Shown: in pieces, positions 21,551 to 35,596 of the stretch
Position numbering within the stretch: the first letter of the stretch is position 1
Layout of the letters: each line of letters opens with the position of its first letter
Source of the DNA: Neoarius graeffei
Taxonomy: Eukaryota; Chordata; Actinopteri; Siluriformes; Ariidae
Assembly (NCBI RefSeq): GCF_027579695.1
Contig: NC_083592.1
Location: 31,949,461-32,013,460, forward strand
Length of the DNA: 64,000 nt
Reading direction: 5' to 3'
The notes under the pieces: generated by a model
The model's database searches: none
What the model was told of the DNA's origin: nothing
What the model saw: only the letters and a program-made list of their open reading frames with translations
Made by a program: the position numbers and the translations under genes

Positions 21551-24500
21551 CAGAGGCGATTCTAGAGTCTGTTGTGGCCCCAAGCAAAAATTTCCAGGGG
21601 GCCTTTCTGACCAGTGTTCATCACCAATATGTTATAAATAATCTGACACCAACGAAAAATGTATGAAACCAAAAGTTTTTTAAATTCCAAATGTGAAAAT
21701 ACAATGGTAAAGAACAATAAAAAACAAAATAAATAAACAAAGTTGTTACAGTACATTGTAAATAACTTGGCATCATATAAATCTCATCTCATCTCATTAT
21801 CTCTAGCTGCTTTATCCTGTTCTACAGGGTCACAGGCAAGCTGGAGCCTATCCCAGCTGACTACGGGCGAAAGGTGGGGTACACCCTGGACAAGTCGCCA
21901 GGTCATCACAGGGCTGACACACAGACACAGACAACCATTCACACTCACATTCACACCTACGGTCAATTTAGAGTCACCAGTTAACCTAACCTGCATGTCT
22001 TTGGACTGTGGGGGAAACCGGAGCACCCGGAGGAAACCCACGCGGACACAGGGAGAAAATGCAAACTCCACACAGAAAGGCCCTCGCCGGCCACGGGGCT
22101 CAAACCCGGACCTTCTTGCTGTGAGGCGACAGCGCTAACCACTACACCACCGTGCCGCCCGCATCATATAAATATAAAATAAAAATATAAATAAAATAAA
22201 TAACTTCAAAATAACCTATATAAACTTAGTACAAAATATTTTCAAATATATATATTTTTGAGACATTTCGGTACATAAAACAGCCCTTGGGCCCTGACTC
22301 TCAGGGGGCCCCAAGCAGTTGCCTGCCTTGCCTGTTCACAAGCTGCGCACCTGTAGATTTAGGCACTGCCTAAAAGCGGAGCTCCCATCTGTTTCTGGGT
22401 TGTAGAATTTTCTTATATCATAGCCAGTCTCTTTTGTTTTATTTCTTTACTGGCTAGCACTGGCCACTAGGTGGTGTGTATGACCGGTAATTACTAACAC
22501 GGGCCACGAGGCGGTGTGTATGACCGGTAATTACTGACACTGGCCACGAGGCGCTGCGTATGACCGGTAATTACTGACACTGGCCACGAGGCGCTGCGTA
22601 TGACCGGTAATTACTGACACTGGCCACGAGGCGCTGCGTATGACCGGTAATTACTGACACTGGCCACGAGGCGCTGCGTATGACCGGTAATTACTAACAC
22701 TGGCCACTAGGTGGTGCATATGACTGGTAATTACTAACACTGGCCACTAGGCGGTGTGTATGAGTGGTAATTACTAACACTGGCCACTAGGCGGTGTGTA
22801 TGAGTGGTGGTACACGTACAAGGACAAACCACAAAAAAAATCGACTCGATGGGTTTACCATTTTTTCTTAAGTATGGTGCTCCGCTCCGCTATAATAAAT
22901 AAAATCCACACACCCTGATGCACAAACAGACAAGAACATAACCAATCCTCCAGTCATGCAGAACTTTTACTTCCCCACCCATCTTGATTTTGGTTACCCA
23001 TTATCCTCACTGAATTCGTGCACATGCAAGTCATTTATTGACACTGCACAAAGCTTACAAGTTCTGACTAAAATTTGCATGTTTCAGATTGCATGACACA
23101 TGTAATCCAGCCCAAGGTTTATTGCACATGCAGAGTAGCATTTAATGACTGAAAGAAGTTGTTCAAGAGTCATGCCTGAGCAGAAAAGTAAAAAAAAAAA
23201 AAGCTAGTGTTGACAGGTTACCCAAGTTTTTTGTTACCTGTTCAGTGTCTATTTAGAACAAGTCTTAAATTGTGTCAGTGTTGGCACTTATTGACCTAAA
23301 GACAAGAAACAAAAGGAGTTATTCTGCTTCCAAAAATGTAGTTGAAGGCCCATCTCCCTCCCTCCAACTATCTTTTAAAAGCCATAAATTTTGCAAAACA
23401 AACAGGTCCCATAAGGAAATTCCATTTGTAAAATGTGATGAGATTTAAAAGCTTGCAAGGTGATTCACCATATATGTAACAGATTAATACAAAATATTTC
23501 AAACATGAGTAGTTCTATTTGTATTGAAGCATCTCCACTTCGCGAGAAATTTGATTGCTGTATTGTGCATAATTTGCATGTTTTTCAGCAGAGATGACTG
23601 GTGTTTGTATTGTGATTGGTAGTAGTCGGAATACTCGAGATACATTTATAGGAGGGTCACAGATAATTGAACAGAAATCAACTAAAAATGGCTTCAGTGA
23701 CTGCACAAACAAGATTTATAATGATCATATTTTAAAATGTTATTTAAAGCTTGACGGCCTTTCAATTTCATAAAATCGATGAAATTTAGCTCCCTCTGAA
23801 ATATGGTCATTTGTGATATGTTTATTTCTGTAATATCTCACAAAAATATCAAGCTGTTCTGTGGCTGGGAAGTTATTTAAAGTAATAGAGACACTTAACA
23901 CACCAAAGAGGCACGATCGAGCAGACGGGTACTGCAGTGCCTTGCTGCGACAAAGATCAGGGAATCTCCAGAAACCAGAAGTGCGCGCACAATGTCTAAA
24001 GCTAGGACTTTTACATCACTTCCAAAGGAATACAGACAAGCCCATTCACATAACATGGCAGTTTATTTAGAAATATTATGGTATTAGTGCAGTGTTCTTT
24101 TGTGGAACTTTACAATACTGAAAAGGTTTTAAAATAATACTGAGACCTAAATAAATTCACTCTTCTTTATGATTATGTGAAGAAAAAACAATCTGGCAGA
24201 TGGATGGTGCATTGTATTGTATACAACCCCAATTCCAAAAAAGTTGGGACAAAGTACAAATTGTAAATAAAAACAGAATGATATGATGTGGACGTTTCAA
24301 AATTCCATATTTTATTTAGAACAGAACATAGATGACATATCAAATGTTTAAACTGAGAAAATTTATCATTTAAAGAGAAAAATTAGGTGATTGTAAATTT
24401 CATGACAACACCGCATCTCAAAAAAGTTGGGACAAGGACATGTTTACCACTGTGAGACATCCACTTTTCTCTTTACAACAGTCTGTAAACGTCTGGGGAC

Positions 24501-26366
24501 TGAGGAGACAAGTTGCTCAAGTTTAGGGATAGGAATGTTAACCCATCCTTGTCTAATGTAGGATTCTAGTTGCTCAACTGTCTTAGGTCTTTTTTGTTGT
24601 AGCTTCCGTTTTATGATGCGCCAAATGTTTTCTATGGGTGAAAGATCTGGACTGCAGGCTGGCCAGTTCAGTACCCGGACCCTTCTTCTACGCAGCCATG
24701 ATGCTGTAATTGATGCAGTATGTGGTTTGGCATTGTCATGTTGGAAAATGCAAGGTCTTCCCTGAAAGAGACATCGTCTGGATGGGAGCATATGTTGCTC
24801 TAGAACCTGGATATACCTTTCAGCATTGATGGTGTCTTTCCAGATGTGTAAGCTGCCCATGCCACACGCACTAATGCAACCCCATACCATCAGAGATGCA
24901 GGCTTCTGAACTGAGTGCTGATAACAACTTGGGTCGTCCTTCTCCTCTTTAGTCCGAATGACACGGCGTCCCTGATTTCCATAAAGAACTTCAAATTTTG
25001 ATTCGTCTGACCACAGAACAGTTTTCCACTTTGCCACAGTCCATTTTAAATGAGCCTTGGCCCAGAGAAGACGTCTGCGCTTCTGGATCATGTTTAGATA
25101 CGGCTTCTTCTTTGAACTATAGAGTTTTAGCCGGCAATGGCGGATGGCACGGTGAATTGTGTTCACAGATAATGTTCTCTGGAAATATTCCTGAGCCCAT
25201 TTTGTGATTTCCAATACAGAAGCATACCTGTATGTGACGCAGTGCCGTCTAAGGGCCCGAAGATCACAGGCACCCAGTATGGTTTTCCGGCCTTGACCCT
25301 TACGCACAGAGATTCTTCCAGATTCTCTGAATCTTTTGATGATATTATGCACTGTAGATGATGATATGTTCAAACTCTTTGCAATTTTACACTGTCAAAC
25401 TCCTTTCTGATATTGCTCCACTATTTGTCAGCGCAGAATTAGGGGGATTGGTGATCCTCTTCCCATCTTTACTTCTGAGAGCTGCTGCCACTCCAAGATG
25501 CTCTTTTTATACCCAGTCATGTTAATGACCTATTGCCAATTGACCTAATGAGTTGCAATTTGGTCCTCCAGCTGTTCCTTTTTTGTACCTTTAACTTTTC
25601 CAGCCTCTTATTGTCCCTGTCCCAACTTTTCTGAGATGTGTTGCTGTCATGAAATTTCAAATGAGCCAATATTTGGCATGAAATTTCAAAATGTCTCACT
25701 TTCGACATTTGATATGTTGTCTATGTTCTATTGTAAATACAATATCAGTTTTTGAGATTTGTAAATTATTGCATTCCGTTTTTATTTACAATTTGTACTT
25801 TGTCCCAACTTTTTTGGAATCGGGGTTGTACATACTCCATTACTCCAGAGTGTTGAAAATGCTTGAAAACAATGGCAAATGCAGGCTTGAACAGTGAGTT
25901 GGTACTCTCGGGTAGCTGGGAAAATATTTTATTTTAGCCTTCAGGGTCATGGTTCAAATTACATGGGAGCTGAGCTCCCATCGAGTGAGGAAAATGAACG
26001 CAGTAAAATCATACATCTGTGGGGGTATCTAAAAATGCATCATCATGATATTTTAATCACAAATAAAGCTCATTTTCCTTCAATATACTGAGTAATATTT
26101 ACATTAAAAGATAGACAAATGGCCTTAAATAATAAGAATAAACATGGTTTCCAAAAGAACGCATTACAGCTCGGTGCATACTCTGGTGAATGCAGCACCA
26201 CCAAGCCACTATGAGCGCAAACTATCCTTTTGAGAGCTTGCGAACGTTGACAGACACATACGTTAATCCTTTCAGAAGAACCGCTTGACCTTGGTTTCAT
26301 CTGTTGGTTAAGTTTTCAAGAAAAAGGTAAAAGTTGGAGTTGGAGACAACTAGCTACCATGCCACC

Positions 26367-26400
<34 letters not shown>

Positions 26401-29400
26401 AGCGGCCACTACTGGTGCCGACATCGTGCTCAGCCCTGACATGTTTTGGTACTAGTAGAATGCATTCTCCCTCTGTTTAAAGTGTAGGCTATCGGAAAAT
26501 AGCAAAAACAATATGTTTAAAAAAAAAAACACACAAGACGACGGTCATCACTATCCCCCGCCACGAGCATTTTATGAACCTCTTAACACTGACGCCCTTA
26601 TAAGCCCATTGCTTTAAGATTAACTTATGATGTCGTAAGTGCTACGACACCTTCATAAAACACTACCCAGCTTTTTTTCATTAGTATAAACACGCAAAGT
26701 TTCACTGATGTAGCTTATGTAGTTTCTGAGAAAACTTGTCCAGATTGCGTCCACTTGTACAAAGTCCAATAACCAAAAAAAAAAAATAATAATAATAAAG
26801 AGCCATAACTCTGAAAATAATTTCTCGTAAATTATTTTCAAACTCAACTTAGATCATGAATAGTAGTATGAGCATGCAAGTTTTAGTTTAATTTGTCACT
26901 ATTTACAACTTAAGGTACAATAATATCTCATCTCATCTCATTATCTCTAGCCGCTTTATCCTGTTCTACAGGGTCGCAGGCAAGCTGGAGCCTATCCCAG
27001 CTGACTACGGGCGAGAGGCGGGGTACACCCTGGACAAGTCGCCAGGTCATCACAGGGCTGACACATAGACACAGACAACCATTCACACTCACACCTACGG
27101 TCAATTTAGAGTCACCAGTTAACCTAACCTGCATGTCTTTGGACTGTGGGGGAAACCGGAGCACCCGGAGGAAACCCATGCAGGCACGGGGAGAACATGC
27201 AAACTCCACACAGAAAGGCCCTCGCCGGCCACGGGGCTCGAACCCGGACCTTCTTGCTGTGAGGCGACAGTGCTAACCACTACACTACCGCGCCGCCCGT
27301 ACAATAATATATAATAATATATTAAGTGAGCTAAATATAGTTATATAGAGACAAAAAAAAAAAAATCAGGGTTATTTATGATAAAAGCGTGACAGGAGGA
27401 GGATACAGGACTTGCGTCCCAATTGACAACCTTCCCCTATTGTAATAACATTGAAAAATACAGGAAATACTTCTTAGAACTATTTTACGTTATGTTAAAA
27501 TCAATATGAAATAGCAAGAGTAGTGAAATGGTCTAAAAGTTATAACGTTAAATATTTTATCAAAGAATACTGGATTTATTCATTATATAATGAGTAACTT
27601 AGGTGGCTGATAGGATGATAATATCTGGTGATAGTATTCAGAAATTAGTTTTTTGAATTTCGCCAAGGACATTAGACTTTTTAAAACTGCTTTGTGTTAA
27701 AAATTCTGAAATAGCAAAAGTGGAATGGTCTAAAAGTTATAACATTAAATATCTTATCAAAAGTACTAGACTAATTCATTATATAATGAGTCACTGAGGT
27801 GGCTGATAAGATGATAATCTCTGGTGATAGTTTCATTGATGTAGCTTATGTAGTTTCGGAGAAAACTTGTCCAGATTGAAACGGACGGACAGAAGGACTC
27901 CATTCCTACATCTCCCAGCACACTTCGTGGCGGGAGATAAAAAAAGACTACTGTGTGTATGCAAGTATAGCCTAACGCAGGAGTTCTCAACCTTTTCTGC
28001 TCTCAGGCCCACCTATTCATACTTGTTACAAGTCAGGGCCATTAAAAAAGATCCCCAATTATTTTGGCTCATCTATTCTATTAGAATCTAATAATCTATT
28101 GTAAAGTGTATTAATGGGATGCAACATCACTCCCTATTACAAATGGGAGTCCAGGAATTAAATCAATGCAATAAAACAAACTGTTTTTAATGGTAGGTAT
28201 TGTATTTATAACTGTATTGATGTGCCAGAACCCAACATAAAACCATGCATGCAGGGCATTCTCAGTCAAAAGAGATTAATGATCCAAAAGTGGAGTCTGG
28301 ACAATTAAACACAAGAACTTATGCTACGTTCACACTGCAAGGCTTAATGCTCAATTCCGATTTTTTTGTGAAATCCGATTTTTTTGTGAGGTCGTTCACA
28401 TTAACAAATATATGTGACTTGTATGTGATCCTCAGTATGAACGAAAAGCGACCTAAAAGTGTTCCGCATGTGCATTGCAGGATACGACGATGTCACACGC
28501 AGTGAGCATGGCCAGTGTTTACGGAAGTAACCTAAAGTTTCCTGTGTATGACAGTAGCCAGCATGGAGTACCTGGCGATGATGCAGTTGTTGTTGTGACG
28601 GAGCCAGAACATGCACAATAGCCTGATGTTAAGGAGGAGGTTGAGAAGGAAGAGGGCAAGGGTTTTGGCTCAGGCGTTCTGCGGGGTAGTGACTGCAACC
28701 TCCGTTCAAAGGAACATCAAAGCCATATTTTTGTAACTTTTTTTGAGAGACCTGCCGCCTACTTCAGCACAGAATAGTGACGTTTGTGGCTTGTTGATGA
28801 CGTGCAAGTCGGATGAATGTGACCTGGCGGTTCAGACTGAAGTCGCATATGAAAAGATCGGATAGGAATCGGAATTAGGACCACATATCCAAACGGCCTG
28901 GGTCGGATTTGAAAAAATCAGATCTGTGTCGTTCATATTGTCAATAAAAGATCGGATACAGGTCACATATGGACGAAAAAATCGGATTTGAGTCACTTCA
29001 GCCTAGTGTGAACGTAGTGTTACAGCTGTGTTTGTGTACAGCAAACAAGCAAGTTATTAAAACCAATAAGTACACTCAAAAGAAGTGGATATAGAAACCA
29101 CTCAGTGGGATAGATCCTTACACATTAACAAAGAAGGATTTTTCCTATGAAAGAAAAATTTACTTGCTAAATTTGACATTAGTAGGATAAATGTTTATCC
29201 TATTGTAGCCGTAACTAAATACAAAGACAATAGTTCTGCATACTATTAACTTAACATGAAACTCTACCAAGGACGGTCCCAAGCCCGGCTGAAAAAGGAG
29301 GAGGGTTGGGCATGGGGCTAGCTACCCCACCCCGTTAAACAAAGCTAGCTACAAAAATGCCAAGAAGAAATCAAGACATCGTAGTCCTGGAAAGAGGGGG

Positions 29401-32400
29401 ATCGTCAAGAAGAGTTATGACGCCGTGTGGTGAAAGCCGGAAATTGGAAGCTACAAGGCCGACCACCCTGCCCTCTGCCAGGGCACCAATCAACATCAGT
29501 GCATGGAATGTCAGGACCACATACAAAGCAGGGAAGGCAGCGCAAGTTTCTGCAGAAATGCGCAATTAACTAACACTGCTTGGAATCAGTGAAACGCGAT
29601 GGACACAATCTGGACAGACAAGGCTAACATCAGGGGAGATGCTGCTGTATTCAGGACATGAGGAGGACAAATGCCCCACACACCCAAGGAGTAGCTCTAA
29701 TGTTGTCCAAAGCAGCACAGAAAGCACTCATCAGATGGGAAGCCCATGGTCCGAGGATCATCACAGCATCTTTCCGAACAAAGAACAGGAGAATCACCAT
29801 GAAATGTCGTGCAGTGCTATGCCCCTACAAACGATGGCATAGAAGAAGAAAAACATCAGTTCTACAGTAGGCTAAAGACCATCCTAGAAAACCTCAGCAA
29901 GAGACACGTCAACATCCTAATGGGAGATTTCAACGCTAAAGTGGGAAGTGACAACACCGGGTATGAAGAGGTGATAGGGAGACATGGCTTGGGTAATATG
30001 AAGGAGAATGGGGAGAGGTTCGCAGACCTGTGAGCTCCGCAAACAGACGGGGGCAGCGTCTTTGTGCACAAGAGGATACACAAGGCAACTTGGGTGTCAC
30101 TGGACAGTACCACCGAGAACCTGTCATGGTCCTACCTGTGGGCTTCTCTCTTCAGGTAACATCTCCACTCAGCATTACCGGCCACACCCGCACTCACTTC
30201 CTCTTATTATCTTTCAGTGACTGTCACTGGCTGTTGCCGATCAGCTGCTCTCCCCCGTGTGTATTTAAGCTGCAGTTCTCCCTAGCCCCTGTGTCAGATC
30301 GTCTGCAACTCTCAGCCTGATAACCTGCTCTGTGTTCCTACTACTCTGACTCCTGAAGATTTCCTGTTCTGTCTGATACTGTCTACTCTCCAGCCCCGGT
30401 AACCTGATCTGCCTTCTGTTCTGTCAACTCTGCCTCTTGCCTGCCCCTCCTGTGCCTTTGCCTGATCTCCAGCTCGCTCAGCCCTACAGCCACACCTCTC
30501 TGACTACGCCTGGTCCTGTCTCATCTCTGAAGCTAAGCAGGGTCGGGCCTGGTCAGTACTTGGATGGGAGACCTCAGATGTCACTACCAGCCATCCCTGC
30601 CTCTCAGTTCTCCTGCCACTGGACTTCACCCACACACATTCTTCCAACTCCCCTTTCCCCTATTATTAATAAACTGTGGTTTGAACGCATTTGATCTCCT
30701 CTCCTGTCTGTTCCGTGACAGAACGATCTGACCAGCATGGAGTCAGCTCCCAAACCCTCTGCCCTTGACCGGCTGCAGCGCACCGAAGGGGATGTCAGCC
30801 GGATGTCTGCCGACGTTACAGCCCTGATCCAGCATGGGCAACAGCTCTAGCAACAACAACTGGACCAAACACTCCAGCTGCTCATCGCCCTAGCACCCCC
30901 TGGGCCTCCAGGAGGTGCTCCTGCTGCACTCGATGCCCCGGAACCCAAGGTCGGCAGTCCGGAGCGCTTTGACAGTGACCCCTCCCAAGTCCGTGCTTTC
31001 CTGACCAGCTGCCGGTTGATCTTCGACCTACAGCCCAGAACCTTCGCGTCGGAGGCAGCGAAGGTGGCCTTCGTCATCACTCATCTGACTGGCCGCGCCC
31101 GCCTGTGGGGGACTGCTGAGTATGAACGCCGGACACCGGCGTGTGCCTCCTTCTCCCTGTTTGCTGCAGAGATGATTAAGGTCTTCGACCCGGGCTCGTC
31201 ATCAGTAGAGGCATCCGGAGGACTGATAAGTATTCGCCAAGGCAGACGTACAGTGGCTGACTACTCGATCGATTTCCGGACCTTGGCGTATATGACCGCT
31301 TTAGCAAAATGGCTCACTTTGTTCCCCTCCCTAAACTACCGTCAGCCAAGGAGACTGCCCAGATCGTCTTGCAACATGTCTTTCACATCCATGGGCTGCC
31401 CAAGGACATCGTTTCGGACCGGGGGCCACAATTCGCCTCTTCTTTTTGGAAGGAGTTCTGTCACCTACTCGGGGCCACCGCCAGCCTCACCTCTGGATTC
31501 CGACCCCAGTCCAATGGCCAGTCAGAACGGACAAACCAGGAGTTGGAGAAGGCACTTCGGTGCATGGCGTCACGCGACCCTAAGGCCTGGTCCGAGCACC
31601 TGCTGTGGGTGGAATACTCCCACAACTCCCTCACCAGCTCAGCCACCGGGCTGTCCCCATTCCACTGCGTGTATGGCTACCAACCACCCCTATTCCCCAG
31701 CCAGGAGGGAGAGGTCACCTGCCTGGCTGCCCTCACCTATGCACGCCGATGCCGCCGCACCTGGTCTCAAGCCCGCGCTGCACTCCTCAGGTCAGTCACC
31801 AGCTACTCTACTGGCGCCAACCGGCGGAGGACGCCTGCGCCCACCTACCGGGTGGGCCAGAAGGTGTGGCTATCTGCCAAGGACCTGCCCCTCCAGGTGG
31901 AGTCTCGTAAGCTAGCACCTCGGTTCGTCGGACCATTCCCTATCCAGAGGATAATCAGCCAGTCTGCTGTCCGGCTTCGACTGCCCAAGTCCATGAGAGT
32001 GCACCCCACCTTCCACGTCTCTAAGATCAAGCCAGTGCATGAGAGCCCGCTGGTCCCAGCTGCTCCTCCTCCTCGTCTCATCGACGGTGGCCCGGTCTAC
32101 TCCGTCCGGCAACTGCTGAAGTCACGATGCAGGGGCAGGGCCGGCGGGAGAAGAGGATGGACGGATAAGGCCGGCAGCCAGAGAGTCGCCGACTGCCATC
32201 GGCTACACCCCGACCAGCCCTCCATCCGACGGGGCCGACGTAGGGGTTCTCACCGTGCGGATCCACTTCCGGACCCTGCCCCTGCTCCAGCGCCTGACAC
32301 TGAACCGAATCCTGGGCGGGGGTCCTTGGATGACGATTCTTCTGACGTTGAAGAGGGTGCGGAGGCTATGGACACTGACCGGTCAGAGGAGTTCTAACCC

Positions 32401-34972
32401 TCCACCGGTATTCCCCCTCCTCCCGCCCGTCTTTGGTGATCTGTGGCTAGGGACTTCTGGAGCCGTCCCTTAAGGGGGGGTTCTGTCATGGTCCTACCTG
32501 TGGGCTTCTCTCTTCAGGTAACATCTCCACTCAGCATTACTGGTCACACCCGCACTCACTTCCTCTTATTATCTTTCAGTGACTGTCATTGGCTGTTGCC
32601 GATCACCTGCTCTCCCCGTGTGTATTTAAGCTGCAGTTCTCCCTAGCCCCTGTGTCAGATCGTCTGCAACTCTCAGCCTGATAACCTGATAACCTGATCT
32701 GTGTTCCTACTACTCTGACTCCTGAAGATTTCCTGTTCTGTCTGACTCTGTCTGCTCTCCAGCCCCGGTAACCTGATCTGCCTTCTGTTCTGTCGACTCT
32801 GCCTCTTGCCTGCCCCTCCTGTGCCTTTGCCTGATCTCCAGCTCGCTCAGCCCTACAGCCACACCTCTCTGACTATGCCTGGTCCTGTCTCATCTCTGAA
32901 GCTAAGCAGGGTCAGGCCTGGTCAGTACTTGGATGGGAGACCTCAGACGTCACCACCAGCCATCCCTGCCTCTCAGTTCTCCTGCCACTGGACTTCACCC
33001 ACACACATTCTTCCAACTCCCCTTTCCCTATTATTAATAAACTGTGGTTTGAGCGCATTTGATCTCCTCTCCTGTCTGTTCCGTGACAGAACCAGATCGA
33101 TCATATCTGTATCGGCAAGAAGTTCAGGAGATCCCTGCAGGATGTGAAGGTGAAGAGAGGAGCTGACGCCGCATCAGACCACCATCTGATAATGGCACGA
33201 TTGAAACTGAAGAAGGAATGGATGGCATTGGCAGCACAGCGTCGCAAGTACAACATATTCTCTCTGTGAGACACACACAAGAGAGAAGAATTCAGAGTGG
33301 CCCTGAACAACAGGTTCCAAGTACTGAGAGAACTGATGGAAGAGGAGGAGACAGTAGACAGCAGATGGAAGAATGTCAAAGAAGCTGTGACAACAACATG
33401 CAGCGACGTTCTCGGGCCCATGAAGTACCAACATACAGAGTGGCTGACAACAGCGACAACAAAGATGGTTCAAGACAGGAAGGAGAAAAAAAGCAAAAGT
33501 TAACAATAGCAGAACAAGAGCTGAGAAGACAAAGGCACAAGAGGAATACACCACAGCCAAAAACAGAAGGTTCATCGACAGCCTGGCAGCTAAAGCAGAA
33601 GCAGCTGTGAAGGAAATTTAGTGAATGAACATTTCTATTCTCTGTGTTTCTGTGTGTTGAGCTCAAGTGGCCTAGTGTAATCGCCTTTGTGTCCTTGGTG
33701 ACTTCAGCTGGTGATAAGCAGGCTGCACATCTCAGAGCACACCAGGTGCATGTTCTAACAAAGAACCGATGTTTAGCTTCATTAGCAAGCCATGAGCTTT
33801 CTCCATGCAAGACAATTTAACCAATAGCATTATGCTCCCTTTTGGGTAGCAACAACTGAACAAATCAGAGAAGCCAGGGCAGAGCCCGCATGAGATATAG
33901 GCCTGAGCTGAGAGCAGATGTGTGCGCGGCTGTATGTGTGAGTAATTTCTACTTGTGTGAATGCTTTTCTACTATAATAAATAACTGAAAAGACAACTGC
34001 TGAGCGTTCTGAAGTGTTTATTAGAAGTTTCCATTACAATTTGGCGTCCCTGGGTGGGCCCTACGCGTCTGATCCTCGGACGACGGGACACTCCCAAGGC
34101 CACGGTGTGGAGCTGAGAACTCGGACGAGAGACCAGACTGTCAGGGCTCACCGAACCAGTAAGTGATAACTTTGCATTCTTGTGTAAAGAAATTAGTGGA
34201 AACAGTATTTAATCCTGATATAAGAGATAGACTAGACAGAAATTTGTCCTAGACAAGGAGGACTGCTAAGCTGTGGTATCATCAATATGTTTGCAGAAAT
34301 GGATAAAACACAATTTTGAGACAATAAACTGTGAGTAGTTTATTGGGTTGTGTAAGAGAAATATCCGCCTAAGTGATGACTGGGTAACGGCTCACCTACT
34401 TGAGAGTGTGAAGTAAGGGGGCGTGTTTCGACGGATTCACATTCAGCGATTCGTAACTGGGAAAGAATTGAATCTTGCTCCCTTTGTTCTGTGTGAACAA
34501 CTGGCCCGCTGTAGAAACGGGATAGAGAGGTTCGATTACGAAGTACCCAAAACACACCGGTGTGCACGCAAAATATTGATGAATTAACAGAGTACTGTCC
34601 TCCTCCAAATTCTGAAACAGAGAAATAGATCTTGTACACATGCGTGAGTTGTCTTTGAGGTTGTTGTGCTACATGATACATACTTTTAGCTTAAGGTAAA
34701 TCAGGGATGTGATTGGCCAAGGACAAAAAAGCAGGAAGATATATAGACCCATAATGCGACACGGCAGCAGTGTGGTGTGGTATAAACAGACAGTTTCAGA
34801 GAATTTTACCCATGAGATGTTATAATGACTCAGCACCCCGTTAATGGCCAAATGGAATTCAAAGTGAGCAGTTTAACTCCACACAGAAAGGCCCTTGCTG
34901 GCCATGCGGCTCAAACCCAGGACCTTCTTGCTGTGAGGCAACAGTGCTAACCACTACACCACCGTGTAGTCT

Positions 34973-35020
<48 letters not shown>

Positions 35021-35564
35021 TATTATTATATAATTATATCATATAATTATTATCATGATCAGGCCAAATCCCAAACGGCTCCTGGTTGAAGACGGAGTGC
35101 ACTACTGTAGAAGCCTTTTTATACTTTCTATAGGGCGGTTTTGGAGAGAGCTGGGGGGCATTTGGGATTCAGTTAATTATTATTAACAACAGAGCAGCTA
35201 GCTGCGGCTGAATCCCAAATGCCTCCCAGCTCTCTCCAAAACCGCCCTATAGAAAGTATAAAAAGGCTTCTACAGTAGTGCACTCCGTGTCCAACCAGGA
35301 GCCGTTTGGGATTCGGCCTGTTCATACGCATGCGTAATAGCGCTCGTTTATCCATCCATCCATCCATCCATCCATCCAACCAACCAAAATTTCCAGTGAA
35401 TTCAAACTGGGACACACTTTAAAACTACTACCTGGAAAACAAAACTGTTGATGAATTAACAAACTGATTAATTCCTAACTTCACTCGTGTGTACTTATGT
35501 AAAGTATTAAATTAGTTTGCAAGCTAACAGTGTAATGTGTTTCTACATCCAGGCTGCTTTAGCA

Positions 35565-35596
<32 letters not shown>

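Larger units (their letters stand above)
30122..30720 (+). repeat. 5' LTR of the sushi-type element
   Basis: Runs TGTCATGG...GTGACA. It has a TATA-like TATTTAA at 30262-30268, a likely transcript start at 30293, a 5S-rRNA-like segment 30482-30574 and AATAAA at 30668-30673. Confidence 0.95.
30122..33088 (+). mobile_element. Sushi/Tf1-group Gypsy retrotransposon, internally deleted
   Basis: Two LTRs (30122-30720 and 32484-33088) surround 1763 bp of gag and integrase. A 5-bp target duplication GAACC sits at 30117-30121 and 33089-33093. The polypurine tract TAAGGGGGGGTTC ends at 32483. A run of about 3 kb expected between gag and integrase (protease, reverse transcriptase, RNase H) is missing, joined at about 31290. 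LTRs are similar but differ at several bases and by small indels. Host sequence is the LINE endonuclease. Confidence 0.95.

Noticed and set aside
22448..22810. CRISPR-like array
   Set aside because: The 40-bp units are contiguous with no unique spacers, and the context is a vertebrate intron.
30482..30574. A genuine 5S rRNA gene
   Set aside because: It sits in an LTR, is repeated in the other LTR, lacks the last 25 or so bases of 5S and has no T-run terminator.
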